A DNA stretch of 64,000 nt from Methylacidiphilales bacterium (GCA_021272165.1 JAJSLK010000028.1:1-64000); one strand, 5' to 3'. Positions 25,731 through 36,301 are shown, counted from the stretch's first letter. Program-made: numbers and translations. Notes: generated by a model not told the origin, from the letters alone.

Positions 25731-28700
25731 ACCTTTCGGAACCGTTCATTCGCAAGCCGGTGGCGACGACCCTGCTGACCGCGGCGGTCGCTCTGGCGGG
25801 AGGTGTCGCCTACAACCTGCTGCCGGTTTCGCCGCTGCCGCAGATCGATTTTCCGACCATCTCGGTGAATGCCGGATTGCCGGGGGCGAGCCCGGAGATT
25901 GTGGCTTCGTCGATTGCGACGCCGCTGGAGCGGCAATTCGGGCGGATCGCGGGCGTGACGGAAATGACCTCGTCGAGCACGCTGGGTTCGACCAGCATCA
26001 CGCTGCAATTTGATCTCAACCGGAATATCGATGCCGCGGCGCGCGACGTGGAGGCGGCCATCAATGCAGCGCGGGGCAATCTTCCGGCCAACCTGCCGAG
26101 CAATCCGACTTATCGGAAGGTGAACCCGGCCGATTCCCCCATCATGATCATTGCGCTAACCTCGGACGTGGAAACGCGCGGGCAGATGTACGACGCGGCC
26201 TCGACAGTCCTGGCCCAGAAGCTTTCGCAGGTGGACGGCGTGGGGCAGGTCACCGTCGGCGGCAGTTCGCTGCCCGCCGTGCGGGTCGAAGTGAATCCCA
26301 CGGCGTTGAACAAATACGGGATCGGGCTGGAGGATGTGCGCAACGCGCTGGCCGGGGCCAATTCCAACGAGCCGAAGGGACATTTCTCGAACAACACACG
26401 CAACTGGACGATCGACGACAACGACCAGCTTTTCAAGGCGATCGATTATCGGCCACTGATTATTGCCTATCGCAATTCAGCACCGGTCCGGGTGGGCGAT
26501 GTGGCACAGACGGTCGATTCGGTCGAGGACCTGCGCAACGCCGGTTACGCGGAGGGCAAACCGTCGGTTCTGCTCATTATCAACCGCCAGCCGGGCGCGA
26601 ACATCATCCAAACCGTGGACCACATCAAGGAGCTGATTCCGCAGTTCCAGGCGGAGATTCCGCAGTCGATCCATCTCTCAACTTTGATGGACCGGACGAC
26701 GACGATCCGGGCCTCGATCATCGACGTGGAGCGAACGCTGCTCATTTCCATCGGACTGGTGATTCTTGTCGTTTTTATTTTCCTCCGCAATGTGCGGACA
26801 ATGATCATTCCGGGCATTGTGGTGCCGGTTTCGCTGCTGGGAACCTTCGGCGTGATGTACCTGCTCGGGTTCAGTCTCGACAACCTTTCGCTCATGGCGC
26901 TGACGATTTCAACCGGTTTCGTGGTCGACGACGCGATCGTCGTGGTCGAGAACATCACGCGCTATATCGAAAAGGGATTCTCGCCTCTGGAAGCGGCCCT
27001 CCAGGGATCGAAGGAAATTGGGTTTACCGTTCTGAGCATCAGCCTTTCACTTATCGCGGTCTTCATTCCCATCCTCATGATGGGCGGAATCGTGGGACGG
27101 CTTTTCCGTGAATTTGCCGTGACCCTTTCCGTTGCCATTCTTGTTTCGATGCTTATCTCCCTGACAACGACGCCCATGATGTGCGCGATCCTGCTCCGGC
27201 CGAAATCGAGGGAGCCGGAGAAGCGGGGAAAAGCCTATGAGATATCGGAACGGGCCTTCGAGCGTGTGTCGGGCTTTTATGAAGCCACCCTTGCCCGTAT
27301 CCTGCTTCATCCGGCCCTGACTCTCCTGGTGCTGGTCCTGGCCATCGGATTGAACGTGGTTTTGTTCATTTCCGTTCCAAAGGGCTTTTTCCCGCAACAG
27401 GACACTGGCCGTCTGATGGGCTCGGTTCAGGCCGATCAGTCGACCTCTTTTCAGACGATGCAGCAGCGGTTGGAGCAGATGATCAAGATTGTTCAGGCCG
27501 ATCCGGCAGTCCAATCGCTGGCGGGATTCACCGGCGGAGGTAACGCTAACACCGCCCGATTTTTCATCATGCTCAAGCCGCTGAACGAGCGAATTTCGGC
27601 TGACTTGGTTATGGCGCGGCTGCGTCCCAAGCTGAGCCAGGTGCCGGGCGCGACGCTTTACCTGCAATCGGCCCAGGATCTCCGCATCGGTGGCCGTCAG
27701 AGCAACGCGCTTTATCAATACACGTTGCAAAGTGATCAGTTTGCCGACGTGGCGCAATGGGCTCCCAAGCTGCTGGATGAAATGCGCAAGATTCCAATCC
27801 TGACCGACGTCAACAGCGACCAGCAAAACCTCGGCCTGCAGACTTATCTGCAATATGATCGCGACACGGCGGCGCGATTCGGTATCACGTCGGAACTGCT
27901 CGACAACACGCTTTACGATGCATTTGGCCAGAGGCAGGTTTCAACCATGTACACGGCGCTGAACCAATACCATGTGGTGATGGAGGCCAATTCCTCCTAT
28001 CTGCAAAGTCCCGAATCCCTGCGAGACATCTACGTCACATCGACTTCTGGCCAGCAGGTGCCATTGAGCGCGCTGACCCATTTTGCCCCGACCACTGCTC
28101 CCCTGGCGGTGAATCACCAGGGACCATTTTCGGCCGTCACGCTTTCCTTCAATCTCAAGCCGGGAACGGCGCTGGGTGATGCCGTCAGTGCCATCGACCA
28201 GGCCAAACAGAAGATCAGTTTTCCGGAGACCGTGCGTGGCAGTTTTCAGGGAACGGCGCAGGCTTATCAGGCGGCATTGGCGAACGAACCTTACCTGATC
28301 GCGGCAGCGCTCGCGGCAGTCTACATTGTGCTGGGAATTCTCTACGAGAGCTACATCCACCCGATCACGATTCTTTCCACGCTTCCTTCCGCCGGCGTCG
28401 GAGCCGTCCTGGCGCTTTTGCTGACCGGCACGGACCTAAGCCTGATTGCTGTCATTGGGGTGATTCTTCTCATCGGCATTGTCAAAAAAAATGCGATCAT
28501 GATGATCGATTTCGCGCTGGCGGCGGAACGGGACGAGGGCAAGAAACCGCGCGATGCCATTTATGAAGCCTGCCGTCTTCGTTTCCGTCCGATTATGATG
28601 ACGACAACGGCGGCGCTTTTCGGCGCGCTGCCGCTGGCCTTCGATTTTGGCACCGGCGCGGAATTGCGGCGGCCGCTGGGCATTGCGATCATCGGGGGCC

Positions 28701-28834
28701 TGTTGGTGAGCCAAATGTTGACGCTTTACACTACCCCGGTGGTCTATCTCTATTGGGAACGGCTGGCGCTCTGGGTGAAAAGCTTTAGGTCGGGACGAGC
28801 GTCCGAGCCCGTCGGTGCGCCCAGCCCCGCATGA
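25727..28834 (+). CDS. mdtC: RND multidrug efflux permease (MdtC-like)
   Basis: This 1035-residue pump is a close relative of the preceding protein and begins [20 protein letters not shown]. It has [16 protein letters not shown] in TM4 and [22 protein letters not shown] later on. The GTG start overlaps the previous stop (GTGA). In MdtABC-type systems two different pumps assemble as a heterotrimer with one adaptor. The paired, coupled genes here suggest the same. The low-complexity insert of the partner is missing, so its length is normal. Confidence 0.92.
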   Translation: MNLSEPFIRKPVATTLLTAAVALAGGVAYNLLPVSPLPQIDFPTISVNAGLPGASPEIVASSIATPLERQFGRIAGVTEMTSSSTLGSTSITLQFDLNRNIDAAARDVEAAINAARGNLPANLPSNPTYRKVNPADSPIMIIALTSDVETRGQMYDAASTVLAQKLSQVDGVGQVTVGGSSLPAVRVEVNPTALNKYGIGLEDVRNALAGANSNEPKGHFSNNTRNWTIDDNDQLFKAIDYRPLIIAYRNSAPVRVGDVAQTVDSVEDLRNAGYAEGKPSVLLIINRQPGANIIQTVDHIKELIPQFQAEIPQSIHLSTLMDRTTTIRASIIDVERTLLISIGLVILVVFIFLRNVRTMIIPGIVVPVSLLGTFGVMYLLGFSLDNLSLMALTISTGFVVDDAIVVVENITRYIEKGFSPLEAALQGSKEIGFTVLSISLSLIAVFIPILMMGGIVGRLFREFAVTLSVAILVSMLISLTTTPMMCAILLRPKSREPEKRGKAYEISERAFERVSGFYEATLARILLHPALTLLVLVLAIGLNVVLFISVPKGFFPQQDTGRLMGSVQADQSTSFQTMQQRLEQMIKIVQADPAVQSLAGFTGGGNANTARFFIMLKPLNERISADLVMARLRPKLSQVPGATLYLQSAQDLRIGGRQSNALYQYTLQSDQFADVAQWAPKLLDEMRKIPILTDVNSDQQNLGLQTYLQYDRDTAARFGITSELLDNTLYDAFGQRQVSTMYTALNQYHVVMEANSSYLQSPESLRDIYVTSTSGQQVPLSALTHFAPTTAPLAVNHQGPFSAVTLSFNLKPGTALGDAVSAIDQAKQKISFPETVRGSFQGTAQAYQAALANEPYLIAAALAAVYIVLGILYESYIHPITILSTLPSAGVGAVLALLLTGTDLSLIAVIGVILLIGIVKKNAIMMIDFALAAERDEGKKPRDAIYEACRLRFRPIMMTTTAALFGALPLAFDFGTGAELRRPLGIAIIGGLLVSQMLTLYTTPVVYLYWERLALWVKSFRSGRASEPVGAPSPA

Positions 28835-28844
28835 GAAAACTGAC

Positions 28845-30371
28845 ATGAACTCGCGACATCTAATCCTTTCGCTTTTGCTCGGCGTACTGCTTTCCGGCTG
28901 CATGGTCGGACCTGACTACAAGCAGCCGACGGCAGAGACCCCGGCGGCTTTCAAGGACACGGGGCCGTGGAAAAAAGCGGAGCCAAAGGACGATGCAATC
29001 CGTGGCAAGTGGTGGGTAATTTATCATGATGCCGAGCTCAATACTCTCGAGGACCAGGTCAACATCTCCAACCAGAACGTGCTGCAGGCCGAGGCGCAGT
29101 TCCGCGAGGCAGCCGCGGCGGTCAAGGTGGCGGAATCCGGACTTTTCCCGACGATCACGGCTAATCCCGCCTTCACCGAATCACAGGCTTCGGAAAATCT
29201 CACCAGCGGAGGGAGCCACTCCGGAGGGGGGTCGGGAGGTGGCGGCGGTTTCGGAGGCGGACATCGCGGTTCGACTTCACAGAGTCTCTATAATTTGCCC
29301 GTGGAAGCAACTTACATGATCGATGTCTGGGGTGAGGTGCGCCGCAACATCGAAGCGAGCGCGACCACGGCGCAGGCGTCGTTCGCCGATCTGGAGAATG
29401 CACGGCTCTCCTACCAGGCTACGCTGGCGCAGGATTATTTCAGCCTGCACGGCCTTGACGCGGAGCAGCAGCTTCTGGAAGAAACGGTTACCTCGTACAA
29501 GAAATATCTCGACCTGACGACCAACCGCTACAACAGCGGCATTGCGTCCAAAGGCGACGTGGCCCTGGCGCAGACGCAGCTCGACACTGCGCGGGCGCAG
29601 CTCATCGACGTTGGTGTAATGCGGGCGCAATATGAGCACGCGATCGCCACGCTCACCGGCCGTCCCGCCCCGCTCTTCACCGTTCACAAAAAGGTCCTGG
29701 CCGGTGTGCCGCCGGAAATGCCGGTAGGCGTTCCTTCCACCCTACTGGAACGGCGTCCCGACATCGCTGGAGCGGAACGGCGCGTCGCCTCGGCGAATGC
29801 CTCCATCGGCGTGGCCGTCGCGGCCTATTATCCATCAATTACGCTCAGCGGACAGGCCGGACTCGAGGCGATTGAGTTTTCGCAACTCTTTTCCGGTCCG
29901 AGCTTTTTCTGGTCGGTGGGGCCGGCGGTAGCGCAAACGATCTTCGACGCGGGCAAAACCCACGGCCAGGTGCAGGAGGCGCAGGCGAATTACGACGCGA
30001 CCGTCGCGACTTACCGGCAGACGGTGCTGACCGCCTTCCAACAGGTCGAGGATGACCTTTCTGGATTGCGAATTTTGCAGGAAGAAGCCGCGGCGCAGGA
30101 CGACGCGGTGAAGGATGCGCAGAAATCGCTCGAGATCGCGACGAACCAGTACCAGGCGGGCACACAGGATTATCTCACAGTGATTACCGCGCAGACCACC
30201 GCGTTCAACGATGAGGTCAATGCCGTTTCCATCCGGACGCGGCGCATGACGACGAGCGTGCTGCTGGTCGAGGCGCTGGGTGGCGGCTGGGATGTTTCCC
30301 AGCTGGCGACGCGGAGCGACGTGGCGGACGTGCCGCCGGCTCAGGCTAAAATTTCGCAGGCCAAAAAATAA
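28845..30371 (+). CDS. outer-membrane efflux lipoprotein (NodT/TolC family)
   Basis: From the ATG at 28845 the protein has a lipoprotein signal (LLLGVLLSGC, lipid on the Cys) followed by VGPDYKQP, the standard NodT-type start. Two repeated helical halves form the TolC-like channel; LLERRPDIAGAERRVASANASIGVA is the family hallmark. A Gly/Ser/His-rich insert lies at about residues 120-146, in the first half before YNLPVEATYMIDVWG, and is unusual. It completes the tripartite efflux system. Confidence 0.92.
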   Translation: MNSRHLILSLLLGVLLSGCMVGPDYKQPTAETPAAFKDTGPWKKAEPKDDAIRGKWWVIYHDAELNTLEDQVNISNQNVLQAEAQFREAAAAVKVAESGLFPTITANPAFTESQASENLTSGGSHSGGGSGGGGGFGGGHRGSTSQSLYNLPVEATYMIDVWGEVRRNIEASATTAQASFADLENARLSYQATLAQDYFSLHGLDAEQQLLEETVTSYKKYLDLTTNRYNSGIASKGDVALAQTQLDTARAQLIDVGVMRAQYEHAIATLTGRPAPLFTVHKKVLAGVPPEMPVGVPSTLLERRPDIAGAERRVASANASIGVAVAAYYPSITLSGQAGLEAIEFSQLFSGPSFFWSVGPAVAQTIFDAGKTHGQVQEAQANYDATVATYRQTVLTAFQQVEDDLSGLRILQEEAAAQDDAVKDAQKSLEIATNQYQAGTQDYLTVITAQTTAFNDEVNAVSIRTRRMTTSVLLVEALGGGWDVSQLATRSDVADVPPAQAKISQAKK

Positions 30372-30478
30372 GTTAGCGTTTGTGTGACGGACGGAAGCGC
30401 GCGGGGTGGAAGATGCTTTTTTGAAAGCTGCAGGTCAAGGGATGACAGATGGTGGATTTATGGTTTGATAGGGAGATT

Positions 30479-31906
30479 ATGGCTTCTCCGAAAATCGATG
30501 TCCGTACGGCTTCCGCCGCTTCTTCCGATCTCATTACTTTCCTGACCCAGGGCGCGCTATTGCCCGCCGGGGTAACGGCGGAGGAATTCGATGCCTCGTC
30601 CGGCACTACGGTACTGCTGCGCAACAAGGAACATCGCACGCTCGTAGTCGGTTTGGGCGAGAAGAGCAAGATCGAGCTGGATACGATCCGGCGCGCATCG
30701 GGCACGGCTCTTAAGCAATTGCTCAAACTCGGTTGCCGCGAGGTCGCAATCGATCTCACGGCTTATCCCGACCAGGTCGGGCCGGCGGTGGAAGGAGCCT
30801 TGCTGGCCGCGTATAAATTCGAGGGCTTTGGCAAGCCCGCGGGCAAACCTCCGCGCGGTGTCCTTTCCCGTTTACAGGTACTCGTCAAAGAAGCTGATTT
30901 GGCCAAGGCCCGGGCGGAGGTCCGCGAGGCTGAAATCGTCGGCAATATCATCAACACGATCCGTGGCATTGGGAACCTTCCCGGCAACATGCTCACACCT
31001 GCCATCCTGGCCGAAAAAGTCGAGGAACTGGCCGGGGAACGGCGTTTAACGGTCAAGGTCTGGAACGAGCGGCATCTCAAGCGCGACGGCTTCGGCGGCA
31101 TTCTCGGAGTGGGCCAAGGCTCGGTCCATCCACCGCGGCTGATCGTGATCGAATACCGCGGCGGCGGGAAAGGCGAGGCGCCGGTAGCTCTGGTCGGCAA
31201 GGCGATCACGTTCGACACCGGCGGCATCTCGATCAAGCCGGGCGCGCAGATGGACGAGATGAAATGGGACAAGATGGGTGGACTATCCGTTCTGGGCATC
31301 ATGCTGGCCGCGGCAGATTTGAAGCTTCCGCTGAATCTGGTCGCACTCATTCCCTCCGCCGAGAACATGCCGGGGCCGGATGCTTACCGTCCCGGTGACA
31401 TTCTGACCACGCGCGACGGCAAGACCATCGAGGTCCTTAACACCGACGCCGAGGGGCGCATCATCCTGGTCGACGCCATCGCCCACGCGCGGCTGACTTA
31501 CAAGCCTTCCGCGATCATCGAATTTTCGACCCTGACCGGCGCGGTCATCATGGCGCTGGGCCATCGCCGGGCGGGACTCTTTACGTCGGAGGCAAAATTG
31601 CGCGATGCCCTGCTGGCCGCGGCAAAAACAACCGGCGAAATGGTCTGGCCGATGCCGATCGACGACGAATACAAGGAGGCGGTACAGTCGGAAGTGGCCA
31701 CGGCGAAAAACACCAGCTTTCGCGAAGGAAGCGCTTGCTCCAGCGCCAGTTTCATCAAGCTCTGGGCGGAGAATGTTCCCTTTGTCCATATCGACATTGC
31801 GGGGACGGCGTGGACGACCAAGCCGCCAGCTCATCTCGAAACAGGCGCCACCGGCTTCGGCATCCGGCTTACCCTGGCGGCGCTTCGGGCTGGACTAAAG
31901 CCCTAG
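30479..31906 (+). CDS. pepA: leucyl aminopeptidase (M17 family)
   Basis: M17 aminopeptidases remove N-terminal residues from peptides using two metal ions. The 475 residues end in the catalytic domain, with metal-binding and active-site stretches KAITFDTGGISIKPG, MKWDKMGG, SAENMPGPDAYRPGD and NTDAEGRIIL. The N-terminal regulatory macro-like domain is present. A GGGAG site precedes the ATG at 30479; a longer frame from 30449 is unlikely. The TAG stop forms the edge of the inverted-repeat element that follows. Confidence 0.93.
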   Translation: MASPKIDVRTASAASSDLITFLTQGALLPAGVTAEEFDASSGTTVLLRNKEHRTLVVGLGEKSKIELDTIRRASGTALKQLLKLGCREVAIDLTAYPDQVGPAVEGALLAAYKFEGFGKPAGKPPRGVLSRLQVLVKEADLAKARAEVREAEIVGNIINTIRGIGNLPGNMLTPAILAEKVEELAGERRLTVKVWNERHLKRDGFGGILGVGQGSVHPPRLIVIEYRGGGKGEAPVALVGKAITFDTGGISIKPGAQMDEMKWDKMGGLSVLGIMLAAADLKLPLNLVALIPSAENMPGPDAYRPGDILTTRDGKTIEVLNTDAEGRIILVDAIAHARLTYKPSAIIEFSTLTGAVIMALGHRRAGLFTSEAKLRDALLAAAKTTGEMVWPMPIDDEYKEAVQSEVATAKNTSFREGSACSSASFIKLWAENVPFVHIDIAGTAWTTKPPAHLETGATGFGIRLTLAALRAGLKP

Positions 31907-32182
31907 AACTCATTGCAAAAGTAGCCATGGGTTGCGCCGGAAAGGGATTTTGGCCGGCGGCAAGGAGCCGAGCGAGGAGCATAGCCATTGCTACGTGATG
32001 AGCGAGCGACATAGCCGCCGACCAAAAGAATCCCGGCCCTTTGGGTTGCATTTTTTCAGAGCCTTCCAGCGGCGTTGCTCCTTCGGTCAAGATGCGCTGC
32101 GGCATCACTCCCGCTCTCGCGCCTTGCGGGAAGGCTCTGAAAAAATGCAACGCGACCCCTGGCTACTTTTGCAATGAGTTCT
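31905..32182. repeat. 278-bp terminal-inverted-repeat element, copy 2
   Basis: Outer arms 31905-31936 and 32151-32182 are complementary over 32 bases except for two positions. The first 87 bases are identical to copy 1 (13881). After that the centre differs: it is longer and includes a second hairpin. The element fills the gap between the convergent pepA and sigma-54 activator genes, leaving 19 bases before the latter's stop. Both ends are flanked by CTAG. Confidence 0.85.
32045..32151. repeat. nested hairpin inside element copy 2
   Basis: Two perfect 23-base arms (32045-32067 and 32129-32151) surround a 61-base loop. The arms contain six T and six A bases in a row respectively. The right arm meets the outer terminal repeat at one base, so the two palindromes are fitted into each other. 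This part is absent from copy 1. Confidence 0.8.
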
Positions 32183-32201
32183 AGGCGCTTCCGGGTAAAA
32201 T

Positions 32202-33587
32202 TCACTTCGCCCACATTTCAGGATGGGCCGTGTCGAAACCGGCGGCGCGATAAGCGCGGAGTTTGTTGCGCAGGGTGCGGAGACTAATGCCGAGTTTTTC
32301 CGCCGCGCGCGTTTTGTTATTGCTCGTTTGCAACAACATGCAGCCGATCAGACGCCGTTCCATTTCATCCACAGTTGGCAGCTTGTCGGCGACGTTGAAA
32401 CCGGCGGGTCCGCTTCTTTCCGTCAGGCCAAATTCCGGTACTTCCACCGGTCCGTTCTGCGCCGCCATGATGACGGCGCGTTCGAGGGTATTTTGCAGTT
32501 CTCGGACATTGCCCGGCCAGCGATAGGCCTGGAGCAATTCCATGGAACGAGGGCTTACGCCCATGACCGTTTTGCCGTGCTTGCGGCCGAAGTGGGAGAC
32601 GTAATAGTCGACGAGATCGCGCAGGTCGTCGCCTCGCAGCCGTAGCGGCGGCAGATTGATCGGCACGACGTTGAGCCGGTAAAACAGATCCTCGCGAAAC
32701 CGCCCCTGCCGCACTTCCTCCTGCAGGTCGCGATTGGTGCTGGCGATCAGCCGCACGTCGACGTGGACCGTCTTGTTGCCGCCAACCCGCTCAAATTCGC
32801 GCTCCTGGAGCACGCGCAGCAACTTCACCTGCAGGCTCAGCGGAATTTCCGCGATTTCGTCGAGCAAGAGCGTTCCCCCATTGGCCGTCTCGAAACGGCC
32901 TTCGCGACGCTGCACGGCGCCGGTAAACGCGCCTTTTTCATGGCCGAAAAATTCGCTCTCCAGCAGGGTCTCCGGCACTGCGGCGCAATTGACCTTGATG
33001 AACGGCATCTGCGCGCGCGGGCTTTGCTGGACGATGGCATGCGCGACTACCTCCTTGCCCGTGCCGCTTTCGCCCTGGATCAGGACGGTGGCGTGGGTCT
33101 GCGCCACTTTTTTGACCATCTCCAGAATGTCCTGCATAAGGCCGCTCTTGCCCCAGATGACGCCGCTGTCGTTGTCGGGCTGCTGTTGCTGGCGCAGGTA
33201 GGAATTTTCGCTTTGTAACTGACGCACTGATTCGAGGCGCTGCAAAACCAGGTCAATTTGCGCGGGCAGCACCGGTTTGATCAGGTAATCGAAGACCCCG
33301 ATCCGGATCGCCTCGACCGCCGTATCCATGGTCGCATGGCCGGTCATCAGAATGCCGTAGGATCGAGGAGCAATCTGCTTCAGCTCGCGGAGCAGGTCGA
33401 GTCCACTGCCATCCTCCAGCCGCAGGTCAGCGATGACTACGTCAAAGGCATCGTTGCGCAGGGCTTCCATCGCCTGCTGGATCGAGCGGGTGCCCAGGGC
33501 GGTGTAATTCTGCGAGCCAAGGTAATCCACCACCATGCGCCGAAGCGCATTGTCGTCGTCAACCACCAGTAGACGATCAATTCTCAT
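32202..33587 (-). CDS. sigma-54-dependent response regulator (NtrC family)
   Basis: The 461 residues show a receiver domain (Asp54 in VIADLRLEDG), an AAA+ domain with Walker A GESGTGKE and the sigma-54 contact loop GAFTGA, and a C-terminal Fis-type HTH (TRAAEKLGISLRTLRNKL). All key residues are present, so it should activate sigma-54 promoters when phosphorylated. No partner kinase lies next to it. It is divergent from the Memo-like gene across only 31 bases. I saw no -24/-12 promoter there. Confidence 0.93.
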   Translation of the reverse strand: MRIDRLLVVDDDNALRRMVVDYLGSQNYTALGTRSIQQAMEALRNDAFDVVIADLRLEDGSGLDLLRELKQIAPRSYGILMTGHATMDTAVEAIRIGVFDYLIKPVLPAQIDLVLQRLESVRQLQSENSYLRQQQQPDNDSGVIWGKSGLMQDILEMVKKVAQTHATVLIQGESGTGKEVVAHAIVQQSPRAQMPFIKVNCAAVPETLLESEFFGHEKGAFTGAVQRREGRFETANGGTLLLDEIAEIPLSLQVKLLRVLQEREFERVGGNKTVHVDVRLIASTNRDLQEEVRQGRFREDLFYRLNVVPINLPPLRLRGDDLRDLVDYYVSHFGRKHGKTVMGVSPRSMELLQAYRWPGNVRELQNTLERAVIMAAQNGPVEVPEFGLTERSGPAGFNVADKLPTVDEMERRLIGCMLLQTSNNKTRAAEKLGISLRTLRNKLRAYRAAGFDTAHPEMWAK

Positions 33588-33618
33588 AAAGCCCCTCCAA
33601 GCCTTTAAAAAGAAGAAA

Positions 33619-34629
33619 ATGCTCGGTTTACGCTTCTATATGGGCATTTTCTGCCTTAAGACAAGTTCTTTACCGGGTCCTTTTGTGCCTTTTCCTCTGA
33701 TTGCCCAGCATCATCCCGACTGCTACCCCAGCGATCCGGTGAGGGCGCTCGACTTCTTCCACCTCGCGCTCAAGAGCTTTTCGGTTTCCGAATTACCCCC
33801 CGCGCCGGCCCAGGGAAAACTCCAGGGCATTGTGACGCCGCATATCGATTTCCGGGTCAGCATGAGAGCTTATGCCGCCGCTTTCCGGCCTTTGCTCGAG
33901 GAGCCCCTCGCCGACATCTATTTCATCCTGGGCGTGGGGCATCGTTCGCGGCTGGAATGGAACCTCGACCGGCGCGACTACGTCACACCGCTGGGACGGG
34001 CGGAATGTGCCGTCGATTTGGTCGATGTGCTGGTCAACGGGGCCGACCCGGGATGCTATTTCTGGCCGTCGGCGCATCAAGGAGAGCATTCGATTGAATT
34101 CGCGCTGGTTTGGCTCCAAGCGATCCATCAACTCCGGGTGAGCAAAGGGGCCGGGGAATTCCGGTTTGTCCCGATACTTTGCGGGGGGCTGCACCATCAT
34201 GTCGATGGCGAAACGGAATGGGACGATCTCGACGATTTTCATCACCTCAGCCGCGCTCTGGCCGGGCTGCTGCAAAAGAAATCGACCGGGCGATGGAAGA
34301 TCATCGTCAGCATTGATGGCTGTCATCTCGGGCCGCGGTTCGATCATCCCTTTCAGGTCACCTCCGCGCTATTAAAGGCGACCGCCGGGTGGGAGGAAAT
34401 GCTTTGGGCCTGCGCCGCCAAGGGAGACGCCCGGAAATTCCTCGATTGGTTCCGGAACGAAGGCAACGACCGCTACTTCGACGGCGTTGGCGCTTTGGCG
34501 CTGCTTCTTGCCTCTGGGGCCTTGGCCGGAAAGGGCAAATTCACGATTCAGCGCACCTTTTATGAGCAATGGTTCACGGAGCACGATTTCAGCGCCGTGA
34601 CGTTTTCGAGTGGACGGATTTTGGTTTAA
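33619..34629 (+). CDS. Memo-like (AmmeMemoRadiSam B) family protein
   Basis: The protein matches the Memo family, a fold related to extradiol dioxygenases. Seen are GIVTPHIDFRVSMRAY, IYFILGVGHRS, HQGEHSIEF and SIDGCHLGPRFD, whose histidines and aspartate fit the metal-site positions of the family. Its biochemical role in bacteria is unknown. The start at 33619 lies after the A-rich leader; an earlier frame would overlap the divergent regulator. The 3' end overlaps the convergent AraC gene by 41 bases. Confidence 0.75.
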   Translation: MLGLRFYMGIFCLKTSSLPGPFVPFPLIAQHHPDCYPSDPVRALDFFHLALKSFSVSELPPAPAQGKLQGIVTPHIDFRVSMRAYAAAFRPLLEEPLADIYFILGVGHRSRLEWNLDRRDYVTPLGRAECAVDLVDVLVNGADPGCYFWPSAHQGEHSIEFALVWLQAIHQLRVSKGAGEFRFVPILCGGLHHHVDGETEWDDLDDFHHLSRALAGLLQKKSTGRWKIIVSIDGCHLGPRFDHPFQVTSALLKATAGWEEMLWACAAKGDARKFLDWFRNEGNDRYFDGVGALALLLASGALAGKGKFTIQRTFYEQWFTEHDFSAVTFSSGRILV

Positions 34630-35545
34630 GTCCGGTTTTCACTCTCGGCGAATGACGCGAGAGAAGTCTCATTCGTCGGCGATATTCCCCGGGAGTGAGG
34701 CCCTTGATCTGACGGAAAGCGCGGTTGAAGCTCTCGACAAAAGCAAAGCCGCTGTCACCGGCGATGGATTTGACCGGGTCATTGGTTTGCGAGAGCCGAA
34801 GGCAGGCCTGGTCGATGCGCAGCCGGAGAAGAAACTGGTGCGGGGCGAGCCCTGTGCGGCTGGCGAAATGCTGGCGGAATCCACTGTAGCTCATGCCCAG
34901 TTTTTTGGCCGCGGCGCGCAAATCGCCGGCGAGCAAAGGTTCCCGGGACCAGCGTTGAATCAGCACGGCAAGCCTGTCGTCCTTGACGGCATGGGAGGCG
35001 GTCTGACGATATAATTCGTAAACGAGCTGCTCGATCTCGAGCTTGGCCTGATCGAGCGACAGGGAATTAAAGGGCGAAAACGCGCGGCAGATGCGCCGAT
35101 GCATTTGATCGAGGACCTCGGGTTCCTTGAGGGCCTGAAATCGGTCCAATCGAGGCAGCCAACGCCAGCGGAGCCAGTCGGCCACGCGGAGGCCCGAGAA
35201 GCAGAGATAGCGCTCCTCCCACGAGCTTCCCGGCTCCGGCCCATAATGAAACAGGGGACCGGGCCAGACGAAAAAAACGGCGGGTGACTGAATGCGCCGG
35301 ACGGGGCCCTTGTCGACGCGATAAAATCCGGCGCCGCGCAGGACCAGGCCGAAACCATCGAAGGGGAACCGGGTATGAATGACGCCGGTCTTGGCCGGAA
35401 TGTGCCCAATGGTTTCGACGCGAAGGGTGTCCATCGCACCGCCGACTTCCGGTTCGCTCGCCGCCCAGGGCGGATCGGCTCGGAGTCTCCTGGATGATCT
35501 CAAATGGATTATCATTTTCGTTAAGTTTTTTGCTCTTTTCCTCAA
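34589..35545 (-). CDS. AraC-family transcriptional regulator
   Basis: An N-terminal cupin-like sensing domain (about 30-180) precedes two AraC helix-turn-helix units: LRAAAKKLGMSYSGFRQHF, then SIAGDSGFAFVESFNRAFRQIKGLTPGEYRRR. It is divergent from the ThuA and Gfo/Idh/MocA genes across 45 AT-rich bases, so it probably controls them in response to a sugar or sugar acid. The start could also be the ATG at 35512. The overlap with the convergent Memo-like gene is noted there. Confidence 0.88.
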   Translation of the reverse strand: MRKRAKNLTKMIIHLRSSRRLRADPPWAASEPEVGGAMDTLRVETIGHIPAKTGVIHTRFPFDGFGLVLRGAGFYRVDKGPVRRIQSPAVFFVWPGPLFHYGPEPGSSWEERYLCFSGLRVADWLRWRWLPRLDRFQALKEPEVLDQMHRRICRAFSPFNSLSLDQAKLEIEQLVYELYRQTASHAVKDDRLAVLIQRWSREPLLAGDLRAAAKKLGMSYSGFRQHFASRTGLAPHQFLLRLRIDQACLRLSQTNDPVKSIAGDSGFAFVESFNRAFRQIKGLTPGEYRRRMRLLSRHSPRVKTGLKPKSVHSKTSRR

Positions 35546-35590
35546 TCCTATCTGGTTTATTGAAATTAGAAAATTGGTATTCTAGATAAT

Positions 35591-36301
35591 ATGAAGACAC
35601 ATTCAGCCCGCATCCATGTTCTCACCGGCGGGCCCTATCATCCGGTGACGGCTCAATTCCAGCAATTTCAGAGCGACCTTGGCAGCCGCGCACAAATTCA
35701 CTTTTACGAAGGCATAGAGGCATTCGATCATCTCAAGGATTGCGATTTGCTTGTGCTGGGCGGGTTGCATTGGACTGGGTCGGCGCCTGATAAACATTGG
35801 TGGCCGGAGGGGGTCAAGCCGGGCGGCTATCACCCTCCCACCGAGGCGCAGAAGGCCGCTTATGTCCAATACGTCGCGTCCGGCCGCCCGTTGCTGGGAT
35901 GGCATGGCGGAATCGCCAGTTACGACGACTGGCCCGAGTTTGGCACGTTGCTTGGGTTCCGTTGGGATTGGCGCGTCACCTTGCACAGTCAGTACAAGGA
36001 ATGGCAGGTCAAGGTCGAGCCGACCGGGCATCCCGTCGTCGAGGGAGTCGGCGATTACCAGATTCAGGACGAGATATATTACAATGTACAGATCACCCCC
36101 GGGCTTGATTACGCAGTGCATGCCTGGGCGCAAATCCAGGAACTGGTCCGCTTCCCCATGATCCTCACGGGGCAGGGCGCCCGCATCGCCGGTGCAGGCA
36201 AGACGGCCTACTTGGCCAACGGCCACGACCTGAAATCCACTTCCTGCGAGGCTTTTCGAAAAGTCGTCGTGAACACGCTCAACTGGCTTCTTTCCAAATA
36301 A
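35591..36301 (+). CDS. ThuA-like domain protein
   Basis: The 236 residues follow the ThuA glutamine-amidotransferase-like fold. TGGPYHPVTAQF comes early, then DLLVLGGLHWTG, RPLLGWHGGIASYDDW near the middle and a final segment ending NTLNWLL. The family is linked to uptake or catabolism of trehalose-like or keto-sugars and often neighbours Gfo/Idh/MocA genes, as here with one base between them. No signal peptide is visible, so it is cytoplasmic. The regulator next door is likely AraC (34589). Confidence 0.8.
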   Translation: MKTHSARIHVLTGGPYHPVTAQFQQFQSDLGSRAQIHFYEGIEAFDHLKDCDLLVLGGLHWTGSAPDKHWWPEGVKPGGYHPPTEAQKAAYVQYVASGRPLLGWHGGIASYDDWPEFGTLLGFRWDWRVTLHSQYKEWQVKVEPTGHPVVEGVGDYQIQDEIYYNVQITPGLDYAVHAWAQIQELVRFPMILTGQGARIAGAGKTAYLANGHDLKSTSCEAFRKVVVNTLNWLLSK

